From Amblyomma americanum (lineage: Eukaryota > Arthropoda > Arachnida > Ixodida > Ixodidae), in assembly GCF_052857255.1 (NCBI RefSeq), contig NC_135507.1, forward strand, positions 78,846,850 through 78,910,849: a stretch of DNA of 64,000 nucleotides. Direction: 5' to 3'. Numbering within the stretch: position 1 is the first letter of the stretch; every line of letters starts with the position of its first letter. Below the pieces are notes generated by a model. The model searched no databases, was not told the origin of the DNA, and saw nothing but the letters and a program-made list of their open reading frames with translations. Below, piece by piece: positions 1-8,635 of this stretch. Position numbers and translations under genes: made by a program.

Positions 1-611
1 ATAACCAGGTTCAAGTAAGATGGAACCTACACAAATTGTTTTTTGAGGCCTGTTAGCAACACTGAGCAAAAGTGCGCACTACAAGAGAACTAATTAGTGT
101 CCTGAAAAGAGCAGAAAAGCAGTATTAAGCACACAAAATTTCACTGCTCTGGGTACCATTTAAAATTGTTTTTTTTTCCTGTGGCATCTCCGCTTATATG
201 TGGAATGATCTTTGGACTCTCATTGTGTGGATTTTCTCTGCAATGCAGGTACTATTCAGTGCATCGAAAGTATAAGTACGGTCCCTGACGAATATCCTGA
301 CTGTCTTGCTTAGTTCGATATTTCCCTTCAGTGTCCACCATGTGACAGCTGTCACCAGCAAACACCGGTAGTACCAACTTGAAGCACATACAAGAACCGT
401 GCAATAAATAAACGACTAAATAGCAGAAGTCGAGCAACAAAAACAAAAAGACCAGAATGTGGAATCAGGGCATGCTACACTGAACCAACCCTAGGTGTAT
501 TCTGAAATTCAAACAGTGCGAGCCATTCAATCAGGTCTCCACTGAGGCAAAGAGAAATAAATTTGAGCTGAATTTTCTGCACATATAGACCACTTCCGCC
601 TAATTGCTTCA

Positions 612-760
612 GCGGGTTTAACGTCCCAAGACGATTCAGGCCATAAGGGACGCCGTAGTGAAAGGCTCCAGACAATTTAGACCATCTGAGGTCCTTAAAC
701 ATGCACTGACGTCACACAGCATATCCACACTTTTGTATTTCGCCTCCACTAAGATGGAAT
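612..760 (-). repeat. SINE fragment (type B, 3' part)
   Basis: Read on the minus strand this stretch matches the 3' body of the type-B SINE: a 'TTTCGCCTCCA'-like block, the 'GTGCACTGACGTC' block, 'GACGCCGTAGTG' and the 'GGGTTTAACGTCCCAAG' end. The tRNA-like head is missing, so it is truncated at its 5' end. It lies downstream of the last recognised exon of the minus-strand SAMD3-like gene. The rest of 1-611 shows no gene that I can support. Confidence 0.7.
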
Positions 761-890
761 GCAAAGTGCAGGCACCGCAACTGGAATCAAAAAAGGAAAG
801 GATTAAAAGAAAGAAAGACAAAAGAGGAAAAGAAAAAGAAAATTTCTTTTTCCTTACTTCGCTAACTGATGGTCTAGTTACTGAACTTAC

Positions 891-1100
891 GATTGAGCTC
901 ATGGCCAATGCTGGAAATTTCTCTATTGCCACTTCCACTGATGGATCCTCGGATCCAATCCACTTCCTTCGGGTAGGAAATGTTCGGCGCATACAGTCTA
1001 ATATGTAAGCCATGTCTGGCCGAGCTTTTTGTACTGCCGACTTCATTCCTTCGATGTGGCCAGCAATACTGTCTTCATCCTCCCCGTCTGGTGCAGTTGC
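891..1100 (-). CDS. SAMD3-like gene, exon 6
   Basis: Last exon I can recognise of the minus-strand gene that starts at 5495. It is bounded by a pyrimidine-rich acceptor (TTTTGCTTGCAG) at 1101 and a GTAAGT donor at 885-890. Translation reads ATAPDGEDEDS, then DMAYILDCMRRTFPTRRKW, then EVAIEKFPAL. From memory, this 'E-G-E-D ... M..TF..RR..I ... FP.L' arrangement is typical of the C-terminal half of SAMD3-like proteins found in fish and arthropods. It joins exon 5 in phase only if one base is added to that exon's A-run. The true 3' end of the gene was not found; sequence below 890 holds a SINE and no convincing terminal exon. Function unknown. Confidence 0.6.
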
Positions 1101-1180
1101 CTGCAAGCAAAAGGAGCCTACTTCACACTGCACACCAGGCTGTCTTCAGCACAAGGACTACATGAAATCCAAATGCATAC

Positions 1181-1350
1181 CACAGACGGCCTCGAAACAC
1201 GCTGCAGGGCATTTCCGCCAACCGTGGCCACTTTCCCATCTTTCATCGTTTTTTTTTTGACGGTGGAGAATCTGCCCCATCATTCTGCTGGATACGGATT
1301 TTTCTCCGCTCATATTTTGCTTTGAAGCGGAGAGCTTCTCGCCAAGAGTC
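1181..1350 (-). pseudogene. SAMD3-like gene, exon 5 (frame broken at an A10 run)
   Basis: Acceptor ACACAG at 1351-1352. Translation starts DSWREALRFKAKYERRKIR, which continues exon 4 (...SGTGY) exactly and matches the family's 'GYDSW..LR.K.K..RR' segment. The exon has 170 nt, one short of a codon multiple. After a run of ten A (plus-strand T run near 1249-1258) the frame hits a stop. With one more base it stays open to a GTATGC donor at 1175-1180 and joins exon 6 in phase. This is either a real one-base deletion or a homopolymer base-calling error. Basic, lysine-rich composition in the middle suggests a nucleic-acid-binding or nuclear-targeting stretch (inference). Confidence 0.6.
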
Positions 1351-1359
1351 CTGTGTTTA

Positions 1360-1899
1360 AAAGATCCCACACAATGCAAGCATTACTACTTGCACTGACA
1401 AAAGCAATCACAGTACAATTAAATACATGCTAACAGTGATGGTGTTGATCACAAGCTACCAGTAAACACCCATGGACATAACAATACCTCATGAGAAGCT
1501 ATAGATATTGCTCCATATTTTATTGCAGCACATTTTTGATAGCATAAAAACACTAAAGGACCCACACTGATCTTTCGCCGACATTAGTTTTTTATGGTAG
1601 CGCGCACATTACCAAATTTGCAGCATAGAGTTCCTTTCCAGTAATTCAAGCTTTGTTTTCCAATTATCTTTTCACTGTGAGGCGAACTTTTTGTTGTTTT
1701 AATGTCCTGAAACGACACATCAGCTACGATGGGCACCACAGTGGAGTTTCTGGATTAATTTTGATCACTTGGAGTTCTCTAATAACTAGGCCAACCAATG
1801 GCCCTTCGATTCAAATGCCAACCAGACAAGCTGGGCCAGGATTATCAAGCTCTCTCGTACAACCCTTTAATACACCGTCCTATTCGACAGTCTTCATGA
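1360..1899. other. Intronic sequence, nothing recognised
   Basis: AT-rich stretch between exon 5 and the Penelope remnant. I see no coding potential, RNA gene or repeat that I recognise. A short open frame at 1653-1922 has no family features. Confidence 0.4.
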
Positions 1900-2640
1900 C
1901 TACCTCCAGAAGACGGCTGTAGCACCGAAAAAGACAACACATAGCAAGCAAGACGGGACAGACACAACTTCCAACTATTTATTCACCGCGAATGCGAATG
2001 AATATAAGGACAAATCAAGATGGGTAGCAAGAACCACACATGCGCGCGAGGGTTTTACAAAAAAACTGGATAAAAGATAGGTTAGGCACACACATATCTC
2101 ACGCCCGTGTATCTAAAAGAGCAGTTTCATTCTTATAAATGGAGATAGATGGGGCACTAACACAATCGCTACAGTTTCTTTTAATATAGAAGGCCGGCAA
2201 CAGTTCACGGGCTGCCTGGTCCTTACTTGTTTAAAACCTTTGCTTCTTTCAGCCTTGCCACACACTTAATCTTCCTTTCTTCTCTGCAGGCTTTATAATG
2301 ATGTGGCAGATGAGAACTAGTGCATTTTGTAAATCCCGATTATGTTCCACTAATTGGTCGTTATTACAGCGGCCGGTTTGTCCAATGTGCTTTCCGCATG
2401 TGAGAGGAATCTGATATAGGACTCCCACGGCACATTTAACAAGCGGAGCTGCATGCTTCTTTTTACAATCAGTCTTGTTTACCTTGTTGGGATCAGTTTT
2501 AACGCACAAGCCAGCCAGTTTCTTTGGGGTAGAAAAAACCACAGGAACCTTATATTTTGTTGCCACATGCTTCAAATTGTGTGCCAAATTTGCTGTCTTT
2601 TTCGGCGCTACAACCATCTTCTGGAAACATGCACCAACTA
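1900..2640 (-). mobile_element. Penelope-like element, 5'-truncated (GIY-YIG end)
   Basis: Minus-strand remnant of a Penelope-like retroelement. The coding part (2617-2249) reads HNLKHVATKYKVPVVFS.PKKL, then a Cys/Lys-rich segment and GVLYQIPLTCGKHIGQTGR. This is the C-terminal linker and GIY-YIG endonuclease start of Penelope ORFs (family knowledge). The reverse transcriptase is absent, so the copy is 5'-truncated. The frame degrades after about 120 residues, with Q-L-V-E-H-N in place of the usual R-L-x-E-H-N. The 3' part (about 2240-1900) is non-coding and ends near TGTCTGTCCCGTCTTGC. It sits in an intron of the minus-strand SAMD3-like gene, in the same orientation. Confidence 0.75.
2249..2617 (-). 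pseudogene. Penelope GIY-YIG endonuclease fragment
   Basis: A 122-codon open frame covering the C-terminal third of a Penelope ORF. Residues about 60-82 hold the GIY-YIG core as G-V-L-Y...G-K-H-I-G-Q-T-G-R. In intact relatives this nuclease nicks target DNA for insertion. Relative to the usual motif one residue is missing between G-K and I-G, which reads 'CGKHIGQTGR' instead of 'CGKCYIGQTGR'. No start is argued for, because the frame is the tail of a longer ORF. Non-functional as it stands. Confidence 0.7.
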
Positions 2641-2992
2641 GCCCCCCAACAAGTATTACTCATGACTGCCCCGCTACTGCAGCAAGAGGGAAAGAGGACC
2701 TGCTCACTAGCGACGTACCACAGGAAATATCTGAACAATTTTTTATCCCATTTTTTTTTGTGAGATACTATTTTATGAATGAGAATCAGCCAGCCATACC
2801 AGCAGCATGCACTGTGGTGTGAATGACTCTATCAGTGGCGCCCAAAACAGAGTCATTGAAAATGGTACGGCTACCACTGATAAATAGAGAAGACATTATT
2901 ATTATACTCAGAACACCTATGCCGCCCTGTTAATTTAAGAAAGTCTGCTGTCCCTACAAGATTAGTTTGAAGGGCTTCAGCTGCCTACTTAC

Positions 2993-3077
2993 ATAGCCGG
3001 TGCCAGATGAGTCAGCCAGGTTTGGGTACCTGGACACCAGAGCTTGCGCAGCCTCATTGTACAGCTTGCCAGGGTAC
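2993..3077 (-). CDS. SAMD3-like gene, exon 4
   Basis: An 85-nt exon with acceptor CTAG at 3078-3079 and donor GTAAGTAGG starting at 2992. It encodes YPGKLYNEAAQALVSRYP followed by NLADSSGTGY (28 residues after completing a split codon). Both joins are in phase: exon 3 ends with AT, and this exon's first base G completes ATG before TAC. Exon 5 opens with DSW. The pattern 'YP....Y..AA.ALV..YP.LAD..G.GYDSW' is the most family-specific part of SAMD3-like proteins, as I remember them. Confidence 0.75.
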
Positions 3078-3477
3078 CTAGCACAGTTAAGACAAACGTG
3101 TAAGGCAGTACACAGTGAGGATGTTCTTTTGTAGGCTCACATAGACATTTTAGTTTCAGATGCAGTCAGTGTCTTAGGTGCAAGACGTGGGAGGACACAT
3201 AAGCTCTGCCTTTAAGTTTACGACGTGACAGCAGTTCCCCTTGCTCACATAAGCAAGGACATTGCTTGCCCTCTCACAATCAATATGTGAAAGACTAAAC
3301 CACACACATTTACAGCCCTCTTTAACCAAGTCCTTTGAACATTCCTACATGACATACCAATAGCATGTCTGACTCGCAACCCAAGGGTCACGGATTCGAT
3401 TCTCAACTAACCGCAATTTTCCTTTCGGGGCAACTCATCCACTTCATATGCAGAACTGAGGATTGGGCGATTTGGCG

Positions 3478-3611
3478 GTGATCCATCAAATAAAACCAGC
3501 GCTTACAAACACTGACAAAGGACGAGACGAAACAAACTGAAAAGCCTTCAGTTCGTTTCGTCTCGTCCTCTGTCCGTGTTTGTAAGCGCTGGTTTTTATA
3601 TGATGGATCAC
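3478..3611. repeat. Near-perfect 134-bp palindrome (foldback)
   Basis: Left arm 3478-3541 and right arm 3547-3611 are inverted copies with only a few mismatches, separated by a 5-base loop (aagcc). The ends read GTGATCCATCA...TGATGGATCAC. The core carries CCAGCGCTTACAAACAC and GACGAGACGAAAC with their complements. Transcribed, it would form a single long hairpin. It sits in the intron between exons 3 and 4 of the minus-strand gene. A second palindrome with the same GTGA/TCAC ends is at 20077-20196. Confidence 0.9.
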
Positions 3612-3897
3612 TTTATATGTCTGGATGACCTAATGATGTTCCAGGCACATTGCAACCTTCTAATCACCAGTTTTCTAATTTCATTCACTTTTCAAGTCGG
3701 TCGCTCTATGTGTGACATAGCCACCTTTTCAACAAATTCAAATTTCTTGCTCATGTCTACTAATGCCGACACAGGATTTTCTGCGCCACGAGCTCCTTCA
3801 TGCTTTCTCGTTAAAATGGCTTATGGCCACGCAAGTTTGTAGCCCAAGTTATCTCCACATTGCCCTACATGGTCCAAAAGTCTTGCAAATAACTTAC
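3612..3897. other. Intronic sequence, nothing recognised
   Basis: No gene, repeat or RNA structure recognised. It is part of the intron between exons 3 and 4. Confidence 0.4.
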
Positions 3898-4092
3898 ATG
3901 GTGTATAAGCAGAGGTCATGATAGAGCCATTGGACAACTCTGCTCCGTGCTCTGAAGCATTGTCCACTTTGGTGGCGCTCTATGCTGAATTGGATGTCGT
4001 TTGGTACAGCTGGCAGGCTGTATGTGAGGCTGTATGTGGCAGTGACACGGGATTGCTCCGCTTGCTGGGGCTCGTCAAGAACATCCGCAATC
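3898..4092 (-). CDS. SAMD3-like gene, exon 3
   Basis: Acceptor GGCACTTTAG at 4093-4094 and donor GTAAGT at 3892-3897. It encodes IADVLDEPQQAEQS, then YSLPAVPNDIQFSIERHQSG, then FRARSRVVQWLYHDLCLYTM. The 'LP..P..I...IE......RSR.VQ.L..D...YTMYP' flow into exon 4 fits SAMD3-like proteins. The exon opens with one base of a split codon and needs two bases from upstream, while exon 2 ends on a full codon. So either a short exon is missing between 4093 and 4442 or the copy carries an indel there. Confidence 0.65.
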
Positions 4093-4364
4093 CTAAAGTG
4101 CCAGGTTAAAATAAGAAAAGAAGAGAAGAGCATACTACACAGTGAGCACAGACTGTGGCCAACATTTCCATACATTTCTACTATGATTGCCATTGATTGC
4201 AGTGGAAGACATAAATTGGACACTCCTCCTTGCTGCATGATGCTCCTCCAGCATTATTTGGAAAACCCTGATATGGCTACAACCCCTTTTATGTTTGTTT
4301 GAATGTTTGTTCTTTTTATTGTTATACATGTTCCCATCATCGCCGTTGGAAACCAATATGCCCC

Positions 4365-4412
4365 CCCCCCTTATGTAATGCCTTCGGGCCTTTAAGGGAT
4401 CAATAAATGAAA
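4365..4412 (+). mobile_element. CR1-like LINE 3' terminus (short fragment)
   Basis: The 'CCTTCGGGCCTTTAAGGG' hairpin followed by ATCAATAAATGAAATAG resembles the terminal hairpin plus short A/T-rich repeat of CR1-type LINEs. The CR1-like element at 40805 ends in a closely similar way (minus strand: CCTCGGGCCTTGAGGG, then AATAAATGAAATG). Extremely 5'-truncated; preceded by a C11 run. Confidence 0.5.
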
Positions 4413-4442
4413 TAGTTAATACTGGTAAGAAAATGTACTCAC

Positions 4443-4538
4443 CGAACCTGGCAATCCTCGGAGACTGATTTTTGCCCTGTCCCGAATCTCGAAGTCTTCA
4501 GGTATGTCTACAAAAACATTAAAATCTTCTTCGAACAT
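4443..4538 (-). CDS. SAMD3-like gene, exon 2
   Basis: A 96-nt exon (32 codons) with acceptor TTTCCACAG and donor GTGAGT. It encodes MFEEDFNVFVDIPEDFEI..RAKISLRGL, an acidic 'F.EDF..FVD.P' segment seen after the N-terminal domain in this protein family. It joins exon 1 in phase 0. The phase does not match exon 3 (see that entry). Confidence 0.7.
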
Positions 4539-4544
4539 CTGTGG

Positions 4545-5345
4545 AAACACGAGAATGATACTAAAATAGCTAACCATGTAAAGTTAAACTATTCAAAATG
4601 AGTGTGTCACATTATTTTCCGGAGAATGTTGGCGTGCTTGCTGCATCGCATTACGAGACCTCAATCAACGGGCTACGCACTGAATTCAGGACCTGTCAAT
4701 TTAGAAGAGCAATGACCATAAAATACTGCAACACCAGCAACACTTCCCTCTACCTCGGGTATTTCGAGTGCAGTCGTCAGCACGTCTGTCTAGAGCACAG
4801 GAATGCCTGCATATCGCACTAAATAAGTGGAATTTTCACGCTGGTATTTGGTCGTAGAGATAATGCTTGCGCTGGTGCGAAGCAGCATTGACAGCGGTTG
4901 AGTGAAGATTTCAGTTTGTTTGCTCCGCACTACACCGCTCCAGCGCTCTAGACAGGCCTGTACCTCGCGACTGAAATAAAGCTTTAATATGTGAAAAATG
5001 CTCTATACACCTGCCTTTGTGTTAAGCGGCGCGCTCCGGTGTGAATTTTCAATATTCGCCGACCTTTGTTGTGACACGAGATCCTTATGGAAAGGGAGAT
5101 TTTTAGAGCATGACGCATAGGGAAGCACATGCATGCCGAGATATTGCTTTAAACTTTACATTACACGTAAACTGTCAACGCACTACGTAATTCACTGTGG
5201 ACAAAAGCGCGAGGCATAAGTAAGGTACACACATTTACACGCGTGGATGTAATAAGCACCTGCCTACAAGCACCAGTCCCCAAAAGAACCCGAGAACGGC
5301 AACTGACTTGTCACGGAGCTACCACGTAGATAAGTTTACACAATT
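4545..5345. other. First intron, nothing recognised
   Basis: Spacer between exons 1 and 2 of the minus-strand gene. No coding frame with family features, no SINE and no RNA gene recognised. A 74-codon plus frame at 4598-4822 is unsupported. Confidence 0.4.
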
Positions 5346-5351
5346 ACTCAC

Positions 5352-5495
5352 CGTGAAGACGAGGGTGGCAACGTCGATGCCGCGGAACAGCTCATGGTCT
5401 CCCACGCGCTCAACCAGCCCGCGCCGTGTAAGCGTCCCATCAAAAGGCAAAACAAAATTCCTTTCCCGGAACGTTACCAGGCACTTGCTCGTCAT
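5352..5495 (-). CDS. SAMD3-like gene, exon 1 with start codon
   Basis: ATG at 5495 (context ACCATGA) opens 48 codons beginning MTSKCLVTFRERNFVLPFDG and ending DVATLVFT before a GTGAGT donor. A basic N-terminal strand followed by 'TL..LVERV.......LF...D...LV.' looks like a small ubiquitin/PB1-type fold as in SAMD3-like proteins (inference). The start lies 470 bp from the divergent plus-strand transposase-like gene, so the two probably share a promoter region. The spliced product would be about 290 residues to exon 6 if the frame were intact. No RNA evidence is available here. Confidence 0.65.
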
Positions 5496-5965
5496 GGTGA
5501 CGTACGTATATGTACTACTGCAAAATTAATGAACGTTGCTGAGTGAGACGCGAAGTAGAGTTCCTCGAGCACGTGCAGCAGTATGCGCCCTTCTCAATTT
5601 GGCTGAGCACTGTGGTGACTTGGCTTGGCTTGGCCAGCTTAGTTTGCACAACGTGACACTCCAATTGCTAAGGTTATTGCAAAATAAAATTACACCAAAA
5701 ATACTTAGTTATACTAAATGCGACTTAGGTGCTCTAGCACCTAGTGAATTTGATTATTATGATGAAAGGGCAAAACAACAACAAACATGCCAAGCGGCTT
5801 TATCGCTAGGAGGCTGTTCGTGTCTATTCGTGTCCCTGGCCGTTGGTGGCAACTGCGCCTAATGCGATGTGATTCCGATGTATATGCAGGAACTGCGGCT
5901 TTCTGGCAATTGGCACACCGCGTTTGCGGGGTCTCTTTGCGGTCTTTTGGCTTGCGACTACAACG
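5496..5965. promoter_or_regulatory. Divergent intergenic region (likely shared promoter)
   Basis: A 470-bp stretch between two start codons facing away from each other (5495 minus, 5966 plus). It has no coding content of its own. No clean TATA box is placed at a standard distance, although an AT-rich run lies at 5680-5730. A promoter role is inferred only from the head-to-head layout. Confidence 0.35.
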
Positions 5966-8437
5966 ATGGACGCAAAGTACTGCCCGAGGTGCCCATTCTT
6001 TTCGTTCCAGCTGACGAAAGTTGTCACGCACATTGGATTAGTTCACAGTGCAGAGCCAAACTTAAATGTTTTCTGCGGCATAGGAGGCTGCGCGAACTCG
6101 TACTCGAATTTTTCATCCTACAGATCGCATCTATATCGCCGCCACCGAGATGTGCTTGAAGAAAACGGCAGCACTTTGAGACACGGATGCACCGAGAAAG
6201 CAAACAGAGAAAATTCAGAACTGGACGACGACGAGCCTGTCCCACATGAAATGGACTGGGCTGACACAGCGGACTATGGTAGCGGTCACCGCCAGAAAGA
6301 ACGACCTTCGGCGAATGTTTGTTCAGCTCAGAAGACAACAGTCCAACATGACAGATTTAGCAGCTTTTTGGACCAGGCAAAATCGACCCTGTGCAACTTC
6401 TTTTTCTTTTTCACTGAAGAGCACAGCTTGCCACACACAGCGGCTGAGAAGGTGTTTTCTGAATTGCAGCTGGTGTTTGAGCTGGTGCTGAAGGCCTATG
6501 ATAAGGAGGTCGAACGTGCAGCAAAAACAAACACAACAGCACTACAACAATTGCTAAGCTGCTCATTTATGTCTGACCTCTTTAGTGACTTAAAGAACAA
6601 GTACAGGCGTGAGCAATATGTGGAAGCGAATTTTCCTTTTGTTCCTCCTGAGGAACAGCTTTTGGACGGCACAGCAAAGTACCATTATGTACGTTTGCCC
6701 AAGCTGCTCAGTGGACTTTGTGAAATCCCCGACATTGCAGCCCACTTGAAAACACCAAAGCGTGAGAACACGACGCCGTCTGTGTATAAAGACTATACTG
6801 ATGGTGCGGTGTACAGAGAGCATCTTCAAGATGTGATTCCAGAAAGCAGAACACACACAATACTTCTTTTGTTTTATACTGACGAAATTGAAGTTGTAAA
6901 TCCTCTGGGAGCGAAACGAGGAAAGCACAAGTTACTCGCTGTATACTGCAGCTTGTTGAACCTTCATGTCCAGCATAGATCGAAACTTGAGAGCATATAT
7001 TTGATTCTGCTTGTTCGCTATGTTTATGTGAAAAAGTACGGCCTCAGCAATGTACTACAGCCATTACTCGAAGACCTAAACAAGTTGTACGCAGAAGGCC
7101 ACACCATTGGCTTAGAAGGACAGGAGACAAGGGCCACAGTCATCGTTTTCGGCTTCTGTGGAGACAACCTTTCCCTGAACCGCTTGGGCGGATTCACTTG
7201 TTGTTTCAGCCGTGGGCAAGTCTGCAGATTCTGCATGGTATCTGGGAAACATTTGCCAGAAAAAACATGTGTAATGATGTGCCAGCCACGCATATTACGC
7301 AGCCACCAGTCACATCTTGAAGCAATCGCAGTGAACCCTGCTAACAGGACTTTGTATGGCGTAAATAAGGTCTCGCCCCTTTTGCAGTTGCCATACTTCG
7401 ACATTACCCGGCAATTACCACCAGACATTATGCATGACATTTTGGAAGGAGGAATAGATTGCATCCTTCGACATGTTTTGAAATCTCTCCTTTCCAGTGG
7501 CTTACTGTGCAAGCAAAACCTTGAGGAGCTGTCTTCATTCAAGTATGGAGCAAATGATCTAAAAAACAAGCCCCCACCGATCAACCCGGCATTCATCAGT
7601 AGCAAATCTGTTTTAATGGGAACTGCTGCTACCAAGTGGTGCTTGATAAGGTTTTTTCCCTTGATCTTTGGAGCGAGAGTTCCAAAAGAAAATGAGGATT
7701 GGGAATTGCTTTTGAAATTCCGGGAAATTGTTGACATTGTATTTGCATCGGAAATGACATCTGCACGGCTTGTCTACTTGGAAATGCTTGTGCAGACATT
7801 TTTGAACGAGCTCACTGACAGGTACGGGCCTGGTGCAGTTACCCCTAAGCTTCACTTCATATTGCATTATGCTAGGTTTGTGCGCGAGGTGGGACCTCTT
7901 AAACATTTCTGGTCCATGAGGTTTGAAGCGAAGCATCAAAGCCTCAAGAAGTTGGCAGCCTGTGTCAAAAACTTCAGGAACCTTACATACACACTTGCAA
8001 AAAGGCACCAGTTGCGACAGAGCTACCAACTCCTCACCTTTCAACTGTACCAAGAACTGAAAACATCGTCAAGTAAGCCTGTTGACTGGAATGCGCTCCC
8101 TGCCTGTGCCAAAGAAGTGCTTCCAACCACAGTCGTCCATGACGTCAAAAGTGCAACACTTGATCGACGCAGGTACAAGTGTGGGTGTGTTTTGGTTTCG
8201 ACAGGAGCGGAGTGGCCAGAGTTTTATAAGATTGAATCACTCTTAGTGGCAAATGGGGTCCTCCACATCGTCGCAACAACCCTGGAGGTGCAGCACTTTG
8301 ACCGACACAGGTACTGCTACTGCGTCAAAACCACAAATGAGCAGAAAATCTATGAACCTAGTGAGAAGTTTGAACATTATCTTCTGGACTTGTATGAGAG
8401 TGGTATACTTGTACCAAAGTGGGAGACTCTGCTGTAA
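5924..8437 (+). CDS. Zinc-finger DDE-type transposase-like protein
   Basis: Single open frame of 837 codons ending TAA. The better start is ATG 5966 (residue 15, context CAACGATGG), giving 823 residues that begin MDAKYCPRCPFF. Two C2H2-like fingers open the protein (C-x2-C...H-x4-H, then C-x4-C...H-x4-H). An Asp/Glu-rich linker follows. The core has three conserved-looking acidic sites: FYTDEIEVVNPLG (Asp about 320, frame numbering), FGFCGDNLSLN (Asp about 414) and PPDIMHDILEG (Asp about 505). CRFC sits between the last two. These resemble the RNase H-fold triad of TNP2/CACTA-like transposases and a large family of uncharacterised animal proteins. The function would be DNA cleavage and strand transfer (inferred). 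The frame is intact with no introns. It is divergent from the SAMD3-like gene. A domesticated host gene is the alternative. Confidence 0.7.
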   Translation: MRGLFAVFWLATTTMDAKYCPRCPFFSFQLTKVVTHIGLVHSAEPNLNVFCGIGGCANSYSNFSSYRSHLYRRHRDVLEENGSTLRHGCTEKANRENSELDDDEPVPHEMDWADTADYGSGHRQKERPSANVCSAQKTTVQHDRFSSFLDQAKSTLCNFFFFFTEEHSLPHTAAEKVFSELQLVFELVLKAYDKEVERAAKTNTTALQQLLSCSFMSDLFSDLKNKYRREQYVEANFPFVPPEEQLLDGTAKYHYVRLPKLLSGLCEIPDIAAHLKTPKRENTTPSVYKDYTDGAVYREHLQDVIPESRTHTILLLFYTDEIEVVNPLGAKRGKHKLLAVYCSLLNLHVQHRSKLESIYLILLVRYVYVKKYGLSNVLQPLLEDLNKLYAEGHTIGLEGQETRATVIVFGFCGDNLSLNRLGGFTCCFSRGQVCRFCMVSGKHLPEKTCVMMCQPRILRSHQSHLEAIAVNPANRTLYGVNKVSPLLQLPYFDITRQLPPDIMHDILEGGIDCILRHVLKSLLSSGLLCKQNLEELSSFKYGANDLKNKPPPINPAFISSKSVLMGTAATKWCLIRFFPLIFGARVPKENEDWELLLKFREIVDIVFASEMTSARLVYLEMLVQTFLNELTDRYGPGAVTPKLHFILHYARFVREVGPLKHFWSMRFEAKHQSLKKLAACVKNFRNLTYTLAKRHQLRQSYQLLTFQLYQELKTSSSKPVDWNALPACAKEVLPTTVVHDVKSATLDRRRYKCGCVLVSTGAEWPEFYKIESLLVANGVLHIVATTLEVQHFDRHRYCYCVKTTNEQKIYEPSEKFEHYLLDLYESGILVPKWETLL

Positions 8438-8547
8438 ACAAATGCTGCCTTGTCTCAAAACAGCAGTATTGAACTGAGCTAATAGTATTCTTCAGTTTTA
8501 TGTAGTGCATCTTTGGCATATTCAAATTACCACTTTTTATATCTGAG

Positions 8548-8553
8548 AATAAA
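8548..8553 (+). terminator. Polyadenylation signal AATAAA
   Basis: AATAAA lies 111 bp after the stop of the 837-codon gene, in a T-rich context with a downstream GT-rich stretch. It is a plausible cleavage signal for that transcript. Confidence 0.5.
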
Positions 8554-8635
8554 CGATTTTGATGCTTATGACTCATGCCATCTCATAATTATACTGTAGC
8601 GTCTTAACAGGCCTGTGCTGTCTGGAAATATGTTT

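Noticed and set aside
636..1133. Single 165-codon minus frame as one gene
   Set aside because: Only 891-1100 has family-like protein between good splice sites; the rest is intron and SINE.
7024..7737. 237-codon minus frame
   Set aside because: Antisense shadow of the zinc-finger transposase-like gene.
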